Shown one piece after another: positions 8,120 to 15,588 of a stretch of 26,341 bases of DNA. A program made the translations under genes and the position numbers. This DNA is from Alphaproteobacteria bacterium (lineage in GTDB: Bacteria; Pseudomonadota; Alphaproteobacteria; UBA6615), in contig JAEPNS010000003.1 of NCBI GenBank assembly GCA_017643325.1, forward strand, positions 1 through 26,341. The letters run 5' to 3'. Each line of letters begins with the position of its first letter. The stretch's first letter is position 1. The notes under the pieces were generated by a model. That model had not been told where the DNA came from and searched no databases. It saw nothing but the letters and a program-made list of their open reading frames with translations.

Positions 8120-8557
8120 TTAGTTACCCGCTTCGCCCACCTCGAACGCGTCGCGCAGTTCCTGCGGGACCTCGCAGGCGCCGATCTTTCCGGTCTCCGG
8201 GTCGGGCCGCACGCAGACATGGACGGTGTGCCCCTCCGCGATGACATCGCCCGAGCCGGCGTGGGAAATCCGGTGGCTCACGGTCAGCGAGCGCGAACCC
8301 CAGCGGCTCACCTCGCTGCGCACCTCGATGTCGTCGCCCCACTTCGCGGGCGTGCGGAACTCGAGATGGGCATCGACGATGGGCGTGTGCACGCCGAACC
8401 TGTCCGCCAGCTCGCGCGCCGACAGGCCCGCCTTCTCGAACAGGGTGTGGGTGTTGACGTCGCACCACCTGAAATAGTTCGGGTAGTAGACGATGCGTGC
8501 CGGGTCGCAGTCGCCGAACTGCACCCGCTGGGCAATGGTCGAGACAACACCGCTCAT
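8120..8557 (-). CDS. Acyl-CoA thioesterase of the 4-hydroxybenzoyl-CoA thioesterase type
   Basis: A 145-residue hot-dog-fold protein. Its N-terminus, RVQFGDCDPARIVYYPNYF, closely follows the Pseudomonas 4-hydroxybenzoyl-CoA thioesterase signature, with the catalytic aspartate expected at Asp18 (second D of GDCD). Length fits a single hot-dog domain. The ATG overlaps the TGA of the upstream FAD monooxygenase gene by ATGA, so the two are translationally coupled and very likely act in one pathway. Inference: it hydrolyses the hydroxylated aryl-CoA made by that monooxygenase, for example gentisyl-CoA to gentisate. YbgC-like proteins of the Tol-Pal region share this fold, but there are no tol genes here and the GDCDPA motif favours an aromatic substrate. 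Confidence 0.9.
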   Translation of the reverse strand: MSGVVSTIAQRVQFGDCDPARIVYYPNYFRWCDVNTHTLFEKAGLSARELADRFGVHTPIVDAHLEFRTPAKWGDDIEVRSEVSRWGSRSLTVSHRISHAGSGDVIAEGHTVHVCVRPDPETGKIGACEVPQELRDAFEVGEAGN

Positions 8558-9696
8558 GCCGCGCTCCGGTTTTCGTAGCTGTCCATGAATTTCGGCGCGA
8601 GCGCGCGCAGACGCTCGTCGTCGATGCGCCCCGAGCGGGTGATATAGGAATAGGCGAAGTCCAGCGGCGCCAGCTTCATGTGGTCGGCGAAGTCCTCGTA
8701 CCAGCGCGCACTGGTTGTCGCCGCGCGGACAAGCTTCTCGACGATCGGCCGACGTTCGGCCTCGTAACGCTCAAGCCCCGCGCGCAGGTCGTCCGGCTCC
8801 GCCTCCAGCGCCTCGACAAGCGCGATCACGTCCTCCATCGCCAGCCGGGTGCCCGACCCGATGGAAAAGTGCGCCGTGTGCAGCGCGTCGCCGACCAGGA
8901 CCATGTTCAGGTGCGACCAGCGGTCGTTCCACAGCAGCGGGAAGTTCCGCCAGTTCGACTTGTTGGTGATCAGCGGCTTGCCGTCGAGGGTTTCGGCGAA
9001 CAGCTCCGCGCATTTCGCGGCGGATTCCTCCTCGCCCATGGTCGCGAAGCCGGCCTCCAGCCAGGTCTCGCGCCCGCACTCGACGAGGAAGGTGCTCTTG
9101 CCCGGCTCGTAACGATAATGGTGCGCGTTGAACGGGCCGTAGTCGGTCTCGATGAAGGTCTGGGTCAGCGTGTCGAAGGGCTTTTCGACCCCGTACCAGG
9201 CGAACTTGTTCGGCAGGTAGGACAGCGAGGTTGCGAAGTCGCCCTCGAACGACCGGCGCACCATCGAGTTGACGCCGTCCGACGCGATGATCAGGTCGGC
9301 GTCCGCGAATTCGGCCACCGACGGCACCACCGTATCGAACCGCAGATCTGCACCCACGGCCGACGCGCGTTCCTGCAGCAGCTGGAGCAGCTTCAGGCGT
9401 CCGATGGATGAAAATCCGACGCCGTCGATGGTCACCGTCTCGCCGCGATGGACAAGGGTCATGTCCTGCCAGGTCTCCATCTCCGGCGTGATGAGGTCGT
9501 GGGTCTCCGGGTCGTCGCCGCGCAGGAACTCCAGCGCGCGATCGGAAAACACGACGCCGAACCCGAAGGTGGCGTCGGGCGGGTTCTGTTCGTAGACCCG
9601 CACCTCCGCATCCGGGTGACGCTTCTTCCAGAGCGTGGCGAAATACAGGCCGGCGGGCCCGCCGCCGACGACGGCAATACGCATGTTCTTTTCCAT
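8554..9696 (-). CDS. FAD-dependent aryl-CoA monooxygenase (salicylyl-CoA 5-hydroxylase / anthraniloyl-CoA monooxygenase type)
   Basis: This 380-residue flavoprotein has the FAD-binding GGGPAG (11-16), the DG motif ASDGVNSMVR (138-147) and the GD motif LVGDALHTAHFSIGSG (267-282). The last, with TRLAMED after it, and the TFGFGVVFSD stretch (43-52) are characteristic of monooxygenases acting on salicylyl-CoA or anthraniloyl-CoA rather than on free acids. Many of those enzymes are about 780 residues because a reductase domain of the old yellow enzyme family is fused at the C-terminus; here only the monooxygenase part exists. The ATG at 9696 has GGAAG 6 bases upstream; a second ATG four codons later is also possible. 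The thioesterase gene overlaps its stop. The actual CoA ester is unknown. Confidence 0.88.
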   Translation of the reverse strand: MEKNMRIAVVGGGPAGLYFATLWKKRHPDAEVRVYEQNPPDATFGFGVVFSDRALEFLRGDDPETHDLITPEMETWQDMTLVHRGETVTIDGVGFSSIGRLKLLQLLQERASAVGADLRFDTVVPSVAEFADADLIIASDGVNSMVRRSFEGDFATSLSYLPNKFAWYGVEKPFDTLTQTFIETDYGPFNAHHYRYEPGKSTFLVECGRETWLEAGFATMGEEESAAKCAELFAETLDGKPLITNKSNWRNFPLLWNDRWSHLNMVLVGDALHTAHFSIGSGTRLAMEDVIALVEALEAEPDDLRAGLERYEAERRPIVEKLVRAATTSARWYEDFADHMKLAPLDFAYSYITRSGRIDDERLRALAPKFMDSYENRSAA

Positions 9697-9705
9697 CCTT
9701 CTCTT

Positions 9706-9817
9706 CCAAGCACCCTTCGAGACGCTCGTTTCACTCGCTTCTCAGGATGAGGACGGAGAAATACTAGCGACCTCATCCGGAGGAGCCGCCGAAGGCGGCG
9801 TCTCGAAGGATGCTTGG
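9706..9817. repeat. Palindromic intergenic repeat of a second family, 47-bp imperfect arms
   Basis: Arms 9706-9752 and 9771-9817 pair as an inverted repeat around an 18-base spacer. The outer 19 bases (CCAAGCA.CCTTCGAGACG) differ at one position and the inner GGATGAGG ends match exactly; the middle part is diverged. The right arm has its own hairpin GCCGCC-GAA-GGCGGC (9785-9799). Elements built from CTTCGAGACG and CTCAGGATGAGG are frequent between alphaproteobacterial genes. It fills most of the gap between the BKACE and monooxygenase genes. If transcribed, it could form a long hairpin that lowers or stabilises downstream mRNA. Confidence 0.88.
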
Positions 9818-9827
9818 TAAAACTTCC

Positions 9828-10721
9828 CTAGGCCGCCAGCGGCTTCAGGCCCATGATCTCGCGCGCCTCTTCCGGCGTCGCGGGCTCCATGCCGAGCTCG
9901 CGAATGATCCGGACGATCCGCTCGACCAGCTGCACGTTGTTCGCCAGCACGCCGCGCTCGTAATAGAGGTTGTCCTCCAGCCCGACCCGGACATGCCCGC
10001 CGAGCAGCAGCGACTGGAGCGCCGCGTTGAGCTGCGCGGGGCCGATGGCGCTCACGTTGAAGTTCGCGCCCTCGGGCATCAGGTCGACCATGTCCTGCAG
10101 GATCTTCGGCGAATAGGGCATCGCGCCCTGAAAGCCGCGGTCGGCGCCGAGCACGAAGTTGATGAAGTACGGCGGCTCGTCGAGCCCCTCGGCCAGCAGG
10201 CGGTTCACGTCCTGCAGCAGGTGGGTCGGGCTGAACACCTCCCACTCGGGCTTGATGCCCTTGTCCTTCATCTTCGTCGCCAGCTCGCGGCAGCGCTCCG
10301 GCGAGGTGTTCATGAGGATCTCGCGCCCCTCGAAGTTGGCGACGATGGTCGTGGGGTCGAGCGTGCACATCTCCGCGCCCGCTTCCATGCCCTTGAGCCG
10401 CTCCTCCCAGGCGATCTCCAGGAAACCGTCGGTGGATTCCTTCAGCATGTCACCGTTGATGCCGCCGCCGGTGGAGTTGTTGAGGATGATGTCGCACCTG
10501 TCCCGGATACGCTCGTTGATGTCGCGATAGATGTCCGGGTTGCACGTCGCCTCGTCATCCGGCCGGCGCGCATGCACCGCCACCACCGACGCGCCCGCGT
10601 CGTAGCAGCGATGGACGTCCTCGGCGATCTCCTCGGGCTGGGTCGGGATATTCGGGTTCTGCTTCTTGCTCGCCATCCCGCCCGTAGGCGCGATGGTGAC
10701 GATCACCTTGCGTTCGGCCAT
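9828..10721 (-). CDS. Beta-keto acid cleavage enzyme (BKACE, DUF849 family)
   Basis: BKACE enzymes condense a beta-keto acid with acetyl-CoA in a zinc-dependent reaction; the founding member, Kce, cleaves 3-keto-5-aminohexanoate in lysine fermentation. The 297-residue length fits. Visible marks are the N-terminal strand KVIVTIAPTGG, the central NNSTGGG (81-87), and the active-site stretch HVRVGLEDN with R245, E249 (zinc ligand) and D250. The odd point is the zinc pair: the family usually reads HLHxRD at the end of the second strand, but here residues 46-53 read VVAVHARR, leaving His50 and replacing the first His by Ala48. A strong GGGAGGAAA site precedes the ATG. It is divergent from a lysR gene and upstream, on the same strand, of the aryl-CoA monooxygenase and thioesterase. 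Confidence 0.93.
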   Translation of the reverse strand: MAERKVIVTIAPTGGMASKKQNPNIPTQPEEIAEDVHRCYDAGASVVAVHARRPDDEATCNPDIYRDINERIRDRCDIILNNSTGGGINGDMLKESTDGFLEIAWEERLKGMEAGAEMCTLDPTTIVANFEGREILMNTSPERCRELATKMKDKGIKPEWEVFSPTHLLQDVNRLLAEGLDEPPYFINFVLGADRGFQGAMPYSPKILQDMVDLMPEGANFNVSAIGPAQLNAALQSLLLGGHVRVGLEDNLYYERGVLANNVQLVERIVRIIRELGMEPATPEEAREIMGLKPLAA

Positions 10722-10743
10722 GTCGTTTCCTCCCTCGCTTCAG

Positions 10744-10801
10744 ATTGTAGGGAACTTCTAGCCCAGTTTCCTGTTAGTCAGGAAATCCATTTATCTATAA
10801 T
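10744..10801. promoter_or_regulatory. Divergent promoters with shared palindromic operator (BKACE / lysR)
   Basis: The 114-bp gap holds a perfect palindrome TTTCCTG-TTAGT-CAGGAAA (10767-10785), fitting the T-N11-A form of LysR-type operators. A leftward -10 TACAAT (reverse strand of 10744-10749) and a rightward -10 TATAAT (10796-10801) flank it. With 17-base spacers both -35 positions (10767-10772 leftward, 10773-10778 rightward) fall inside the palindrome and are poor matches to TTGACA. This is the layout expected when the LysR protein represses itself and activates the neighbour. The binding protein is inferred from position. Confidence 0.65.
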
Positions 10802-10835
10802 CATGAACCATATCTGAATAACGAAAGCCGGATCC

Positions 10836-11741
10836 ATGGACGCTCGGGTCCTCGAATATTTCCTGCGGGTGGTCGAACTCGGCAGCATCAACCGCGCCGC
10901 CATCGAACTCGGATTGTCGCAGCCGTCCCTTTCGCGCTGGCTGACGATGCTGGAGCACGACATCGGCTCCCCGCTGCTCATCCGCACCCGCAAGGGCGTA
11001 CACCCCACCGACGCGGGCCAGCAGCTCGCCGAACGCGCACAGCCGATCCTGAGACAGCTCGACCTGCTGCGGGACGAGGTTGGACAGGGTGCGGTCTCGC
11101 AGGTCGCGCTGGCGATGCCTTACTCGGTTCGCGTTCCGGTCACAGCACCGTTCGTCGGGCAACTGGCCACCGACACACCGCATATCACCCTGCGCCTGCA
11201 CGAGGGCATGAGCAATACGATCCGCGCGCTGATCGAGGACGGCCTCGTCGACGTTGCGGTCATGGCCGCCACGGAGCATACGCCGGAAAGCTACGATTCA
11301 ACGCCGCTGTTCAGCGAGAGCCTGTACCTGGTCGGGCCCGCAGACGCAGGCCTTCGCCGGGACATGGCGGTCGCGGGGCCCGATCTTGGCGAGGTGGACA
11401 TGATCCTGCCCGGGCGCCCGAACGTCATCCGCGCGCAGGTCGAAGGGGCAATTGCAGGGGCCGGGGGCACCTACCGGAGCCGCTTCGATACCGACTCGAT
11501 CGCCCTTTGCCTCGAACTGACGCGCCGGAACCTCGGCTTCACCGTGATGCCGGAATCCGCGCTCGGCGAACCGGACTCCGCTGGCACCGGCCTCAGCGCA
11601 GCGCCGATCGAAGGGCTGGAGCTGACATGGACCCTGTGCACGAACCGCGCGCGCAATCACTCAGTCGCCGTCCGCACCGTCAGCGAGCGCCTTCGCCGTT
11701 TCGCCGCCGAGCGGTGCGCCAACCCTGTCGCCCGGAATTAA
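10836..11741 (+). CDS. LysR-family transcriptional regulator
   Basis: A 301-residue LysR-type protein. The N-terminal winged helix-turn-helix is clear: LEYFLRVVELGSINRAAIELGLSQPSLSRWLTMLEHDIG, continuing into LLIRTRKGVHPTDAG. The C-terminal part (about 90-290) is the periplasmic-binding-protein-like effector domain; it has the usual MPYSVRVPVTAPFVGQL start and an SIALCLELTRRNLGFTVMPESAL stretch near its end. It is divergent from the BKACE gene across a 114-bp promoter region with a matching palindrome, so it most likely controls BKACE and the two aryl-CoA genes behind it, and perhaps also the luciferase-like gene downstream on its own strand. The inducer is unknown. Only a weak GAAAG ribosome site precedes the ATG. 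Confidence 0.95.
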   Translation: MDARVLEYFLRVVELGSINRAAIELGLSQPSLSRWLTMLEHDIGSPLLIRTRKGVHPTDAGQQLAERAQPILRQLDLLRDEVGQGAVSQVALAMPYSVRVPVTAPFVGQLATDTPHITLRLHEGMSNTIRALIEDGLVDVAVMAATEHTPESYDSTPLFSESLYLVGPADAGLRRDMAVAGPDLGEVDMILPGRPNVIRAQVEGAIAGAGGTYRSRFDTDSIALCLELTRRNLGFTVMPESALGEPDSAGTGLSAAPIEGLELTWTLCTNRARNHSVAVRTVSERLRRFAAERCANPVARN

Positions 11742-11852
11742 GCGGTTTCCAGGCGGGCTTCGAATTTCTGTTCTGGATCGCCGCCCGACGCGATAGCATC
11801 ATGCGAATACACCAGCGGCCCGCAATGAAGGGACCGCGACAGGGAGGCAAGC

Positions 11853-13103
11853 ATGGCTCAACCGAAAGTCATCGTTAATCTGTACCCCGTCCTGCCGGCG
11901 GACGGCGAAGAGGACCGCGCCGCCAAACGGCCGATCGGGCGCGACGCGGCGCTCTACCACACCGTGCTCCACGAGATGACCGACGTGGTCAAGGCCGCCG
12001 ACGAACTTGGCGCATGGGGTGTCAGCACCATCGAGCATCACTTGCACTCCGAGGGCTACGAGCTCGCGCCCTGCCCCGGCATCATCAATGCCCACTGGGC
12101 CAGCCAGGTGAAGAACGCACGCGTCGGCACGCTGGGCTATGTCGTCGGCACCCGCGACCCGATCCGGGTCGCCGAGGAAATGGCCGTGATCGACCATGTC
12201 TCGAAGGGCAAGTTCTTCGCCGGCTTCGCGCGCGGCTACCAGAAGCGCTGGACCAGCATCCTCGGCCAGCACGACGACATGCAGGCGACGATGTCCGACG
12301 GCAGCGATGCCGACAGGATGAACCGCGAGATCTTCGAGGAACGCGTCGACCAGATCCTGGCCTGCTGGACGCAGGAGACCGTCGAGTTCGACGGCAAGTA
12401 CTACAAGGCGCCGTACCCCTACGACACGGGCGTTGAGGAATTTCCGGCGCGCGCAGTGGCGGAGAAGATGGGCGCCGAGGGCGAGATCGACGAGAACGGC
12501 GCGGTGCGCCGGGTCTCGGTCGTGCCGTCACCTTACCAGCAGCCGCACCCGCCGACCTTCACGGCGGTCAGTGCGAGCATGGAATCGATCGAGTTCTGTT
12601 CCGAGCGCGGCATCGTGCCGGTGTATTTCTCGAACATGGACGGCGTCGTCGCCATGTCCGAACACTATGTCGAGCATGGCAAGAAGAACGGCCGCCCGTG
12701 GCAGCACGGCGAGCGCCAGTGCATCGTCCGCTGGCCGCACTTCACCAACGGCCCCGAGGACGAGCGCCGGATCCTCGCCGAGCAGGACGAGGAGTTCTAC
12801 AAGAACATCTACGGCTCGTTCTTCCCGTTCCTCGTGGACGGCGCGACCGACATGGTCGAGCGTATCCAGCAGACCGGCCTGTTCCCGTGCGGCACCGTCG
12901 ACGATCAGATCGCCTACTGGCAGGACACCCTCGACAAGGTGCCGTGCGAGTATCTCTGCCTGATCTGGCATTACGCCCAGGCGCCGAAACAGTCGGTCAT
13001 CGACGAGATCGAACAGTTCATGACCAAGGTGCTGCCGAACCTGAACATTCCGGAATTCCCGGAGTTCGAAACCTCGACGCCGTTCGCGCAGGCCGCGGAG
13101 TAG
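11853..13103 (+). CDS. Luciferase-like (LLM class) flavin-dependent monooxygenase
   Basis: The 416-residue protein is of the bacterial luciferase-like TIM-barrel class, which uses reduced flavin supplied by a separate reductase. Diagnostic stretches are ADELGAWGVSTIEHHLHSEG (50-69), an early barrel strand and active-site loop, and VGTLGYVVGTRDPIRVAEEMAVIDHVSKGKF followed by AGFARGYQ (residues about 90-130), the pattern common to LLM proteins. PPTFTAVSASMESIEFCSERG continues the barrel. AGGGAGGC lies 7-8 bases before the ATG. The C-terminal part (HYAQAPKQSVIDEIEQFMTKVLP) matches the usual final helix. It lies 111 bases after lysR on the same strand, near other catabolic oxygenases; a role in the same pathway is possible but unproven, as LLM proteins act on very diverse substrates. 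No flavin reductase gene is in the window. Confidence 0.92.
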   Translation: MAQPKVIVNLYPVLPADGEEDRAAKRPIGRDAALYHTVLHEMTDVVKAADELGAWGVSTIEHHLHSEGYELAPCPGIINAHWASQVKNARVGTLGYVVGTRDPIRVAEEMAVIDHVSKGKFFAGFARGYQKRWTSILGQHDDMQATMSDGSDADRMNREIFEERVDQILACWTQETVEFDGKYYKAPYPYDTGVEEFPARAVAEKMGAEGEIDENGAVRRVSVVPSPYQQPHPPTFTAVSASMESIEFCSERGIVPVYFSNMDGVVAMSEHYVEHGKKNGRPWQHGERQCIVRWPHFTNGPEDERRILAEQDEEFYKNIYGSFFPFLVDGATDMVERIQQTGLFPCGTVDDQIAYWQDTLDKVPCEYLCLIWHYAQAPKQSVIDEIEQFMTKVLPNLNIPEFPEFETSTPFAQAAE

Positions 13104-13113
13104 GCACGTCGGG

Positions 13114-13139
13114 CCGCGCCGCTCATCCAAGCGGCGCGG
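13114..13139. terminator. GC-rich hairpin between convergent LLM and pepP genes
   Basis: A perfect 10-bp stem CCGCGCCGCT/AGCGGCGCGG (13114-13123 with 13130-13139) with a 6-base loop. It lies 11 bases after the LLM stop and overlaps the last codons and stop of pepP. There is no real T-run on either side, so termination is plausible but not certain. Confidence 0.5.
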
Positions 13140-14919
13140 TTACAGCCTCCAGCCATTCGCGGACCGGGCCGTCGCCCGGGCCATCGAGTTGCATCCCGAT
13201 CACGTCGCGCACGCGCGCATGATAGCCGTCCAGCCAGGCGCGCTCGTCGTCTGACAGCAGGTTCGCAACGACCAGGCGGCAGTCGATGGGAGCAAGCGTG
13301 AGCGTCTCGAAGCCGAGCATGGGGCGTTCGCCCCCCTCGATTCCTTCAGGCACCGTGACCGCGACGAGGTTCTCGATCCGGATGCCGTAGGCGCCTTCCT
13401 TGTAGAAGCCCGGCTCGTTGGAAATGATCATGCCCGGCTTCAGCGCGACGCCCGATCCCGCCTTCGCGATCCGCTGCGGGCCCTCGTGCACCCCGAGATA
13501 GCTCCCGACGCCGTGGCCGGTGCCGTGATCGTAGTCGAGGCCCGCCTGCCACAGCGCGTGACGCGCGAAGGCGTCGATCTGGGCGCCGCTGGTGCCCTCC
13601 GGGAACCGCAGCGTCGCGAGCGCGATGTGGCCCTTGAGCACCCGGGTGAAGCGGTCGCGCATCTCCTCGGTGGGATCGCCGATGGCGACCGTGCGGGTGA
13701 TGTCCGTGGTGCCGTCGAGATACTGCGCACCCGAATCGACCAGGTAGAGCGAGCCGGGCTCCAGCGACCGGTTCGTCTCCGGAGTCACCCGGTAGTGCAC
13801 AATCGCCCCGTTCGGCCCCGCACCGGAGATGGTGTCAAAACTCAGGTCCCGGAAATGCTCACCCGGCCCGCGAAACGCCGCGAGCCGCTCGGCGGCGGTG
13901 ATTTCGTCGACATCACCGCCGGACGCGGCGTCGTCCAGCCAGTGCAGGAAACGCGTCACGGCCACCCCGTCGCGCTCGTGGGCCGCGCGGGTGCCCGCAA
14001 GTTCCGTCTCGTTCTTGATCGAATTCGGCAGGGTGACCGGGTCCTCGCCACGAACGATCTCGGCCGCGTCGAGGCGCGCGAACACCCATGACGCGGCACT
14101 CGCCGGCGCAACCCCCACCCGTTTGCCCGACAGCGCTCCCAGCGCATCGGCGAAGGAAGCCGGTTCGTGTATCGCCACGCCGTTGCCCAGATGTTTGCCC
14201 AGACCGGTCGAGAGCTTCTCCGCGGCCACGTACCAGTCGACGGTCGCATCCGCATGAAGGACCGCAAAACTCAGCGGCAGCGGCGTGTGATCGACATCGC
14301 CGCCGCGCACATTGAGAAGCCAGGCGATGGAATCGGGCTGCGTCAGGACGGCCGCGTCGAGCCTGTCCTTCTTGAGCGTCTCGGCGATCTCGGCGCGCTT
14401 ATCGGCGCTCGCCTTCCCGGCGAACCGCTCCGCATGCGGTACGACGGGTTCCAACGGCGGTGGCGGGCGGTCGTCCCAGACCGCATCCAGCGGGTTGTCG
14501 TCCGTCGGGACGAGCTTCGCCCCCGCACCCTCGACGGCACCGGCGAGCCGCTCGCGCTGCGTCTGGGTGTGAAGCCAGGGATCGAAGCCGAGTTTCGCGC
14601 CTTCGGCCAGGTGCTCCCGCAGCCAGCCGGCCACCGGCTGCTCGGTCAGGTGGCGGTATTCATAGAGTTCGCCGTCAACCTGGTCGCGCACCTGCAGGGT
14701 GTAGCGCCCGTCCACGAAGATCGCGGCCCGGTCGTCCAGGATCACGGCCGTTCCCGCCGACCCGGTGAAGCCCGTCAGCCAGGCCAGCCGCTCGGCATCG
14801 GGCGGCAGGAACTCGTTCTGGTGTGCGTCGGCATGGGGCACGACAAAGCCGTCGAGGCCGCGCCGGACCAGTTCCGCGCGCAGCGCCGCGAGCCTTGCCG
14901 CGTGGTTGTTTCCGCTCAT
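13123..14919 (-). CDS. pepP: Xaa-Pro aminopeptidase (aminopeptidase P, M24 family)
   Basis: Aminopeptidase P removes the N-terminal residue from peptides with proline in second position. The 598-residue protein has two creatinase-like N-terminal domains (from MSGNNHAARLAALRAEL) and a pita-bread catalytic domain. All five metal ligands are visible: D395 in VDSGAQY, D406 in GTTDITRT, H469 in GTGHGVGSYLGVHEGP, E502 in SNEPGFYKEG and E516 in GIRIENL. The length matches the long three-domain form found in alphaproteobacteria and eukaryotes rather than the shorter E. coli enzyme. I start it at 14919; an in-frame ATG 12 codons earlier adds residues that do not look like the family N-terminus. It is convergent with the LLM gene and divergent from the cupin gene. 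Confidence 0.95.
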   Translation of the reverse strand: MSGNNHAARLAALRAELVRRGLDGFVVPHADAHQNEFLPPDAERLAWLTGFTGSAGTAVILDDRAAIFVDGRYTLQVRDQVDGELYEYRHLTEQPVAGWLREHLAEGAKLGFDPWLHTQTQRERLAGAVEGAGAKLVPTDDNPLDAVWDDRPPPPLEPVVPHAERFAGKASADKRAEIAETLKKDRLDAAVLTQPDSIAWLLNVRGGDVDHTPLPLSFAVLHADATVDWYVAAEKLSTGLGKHLGNGVAIHEPASFADALGALSGKRVGVAPASAASWVFARLDAAEIVRGEDPVTLPNSIKNETELAGTRAAHERDGVAVTRFLHWLDDAASGGDVDEITAAERLAAFRGPGEHFRDLSFDTISGAGPNGAIVHYRVTPETNRSLEPGSLYLVDSGAQYLDGTTDITRTVAIGDPTEEMRDRFTRVLKGHIALATLRFPEGTSGAQIDAFARHALWQAGLDYDHGTGHGVGSYLGVHEGPQRIAKAGSGVALKPGMIISNEPGFYKEGAYGIRIENLVAVTVPEGIEGGERPMLGFETLTLAPIDCRLVVANLLSDDERAWLDGYHARVRDVIGMQLDGPGDGPVREWLEAVTAPLG

Positions 14920-14948
14920 GGCGGGGAAGCTACGCGAGCCCCGACCGC

Positions 14949-14977
14949 AAGACAATCGACGGGCGCGACGCTAGGAT
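14949..14977 (+). promoter_or_regulatory. Possible promoter of the cupin-GMC pair
   Basis: AAGACA (14949-14954) and TAGGAT (14972-14977) are spaced by 17 bases in the 90-bp gap between the divergent pepP and cupin genes. Both boxes are imperfect; position is the main support. Confidence 0.3.
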
Positions 14978-15009
14978 AAGCCCCAACCAAGACAACAGGA
15001 GGAACCGAG

Positions 15010-15573
15010 ATGACCCGCATCGATCCGCCGCCCGGACCCAGTGTCAGCATCGAGGACATGCAGTCGCGCGTGGCGCGCTTCAAGGAACTGAAGGGCAGCG
15101 ACCTGTGCTTCATGGACCAGCGCATCCCCGGCCATGAGCGGGAGATGATCAACCTGCACGGGCTCGGCGTGACCGAGAACGAGGACGACCCCGATCTCGC
15201 GCCGAAACTGGGCAATGCGCACGGTTTCGCCCACGGGTTCGCGAAGTGCGAGCCCGGCTGCGGCGCGGCGCTCCACTGGCACGAGACCGAAGAGGTGTTT
15301 ATGCCGCTGGACGGCACCTGGTCGATCTACTGGATGGACGGCGAGGAGGAGCGCGAGGTGATCCTCGAGGCGGGCGACACGGTGTCGGTGCCCATCGGCA
15401 TCTACCGCGGCTTCAAGAATGTCGGGGATTCACCGGCCACGCTGCACTTCATTGTCGGCGGGCCGGACACCGGCAAGGTGCACTGGCACCCGTCGGTGAT
15501 CGAGGCCGCCCGCGAGACCGGGCTCGCCGTGGATGACAACGGCCTCCTGATCGAGGTCGAGGCGGCCGAGTAG
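15010..15573 (+). CDS. Single-domain cupin protein
   Basis: A 187-residue protein with one cupin barrel (about 75-150). The first metal motif is LHWHETEE, giving H89, H91 and E95. In the second motif the usual His is replaced: VPIGIYRGFKN has Arg133. AGGAGGA (14997-15003), six bases before the ATG, is a strong ribosome site. The gene is followed after 15 bases by a GMC oxidoreductase, so the two should form an operon. A role in the same conversion, such as isomerising, oxidising or binding the product, is inference. The barrel resembles the first half of the double-cupin protein at 7144-7995, including the Arg substitution and the following N-x-GDSP segment (NVGDSP here, NTGDSP there). Substrate unknown. 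Confidence 0.88.
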   Translation: MTRIDPPPGPSVSIEDMQSRVARFKELKGSDLCFMDQRIPGHEREMINLHGLGVTENEDDPDLAPKLGNAHGFAHGFAKCEPGCGAALHWHETEEVFMPLDGTWSIYWMDGEEEREVILEAGDTVSVPIGIYRGFKNVGDSPATLHFIVGGPDTGKVHWHPSVIEAARETGLAVDDNGLLIEVEAAE

Positions 15574-15588
15574 ACGCCGCCCGGCCCC

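Noticed and set aside
8120..8557. Thioesterase considered as YbgC of the Tol-Pal system
   Set aside because: No tol or pal gene is near, and the gene is coupled to an aryl-CoA monooxygenase.
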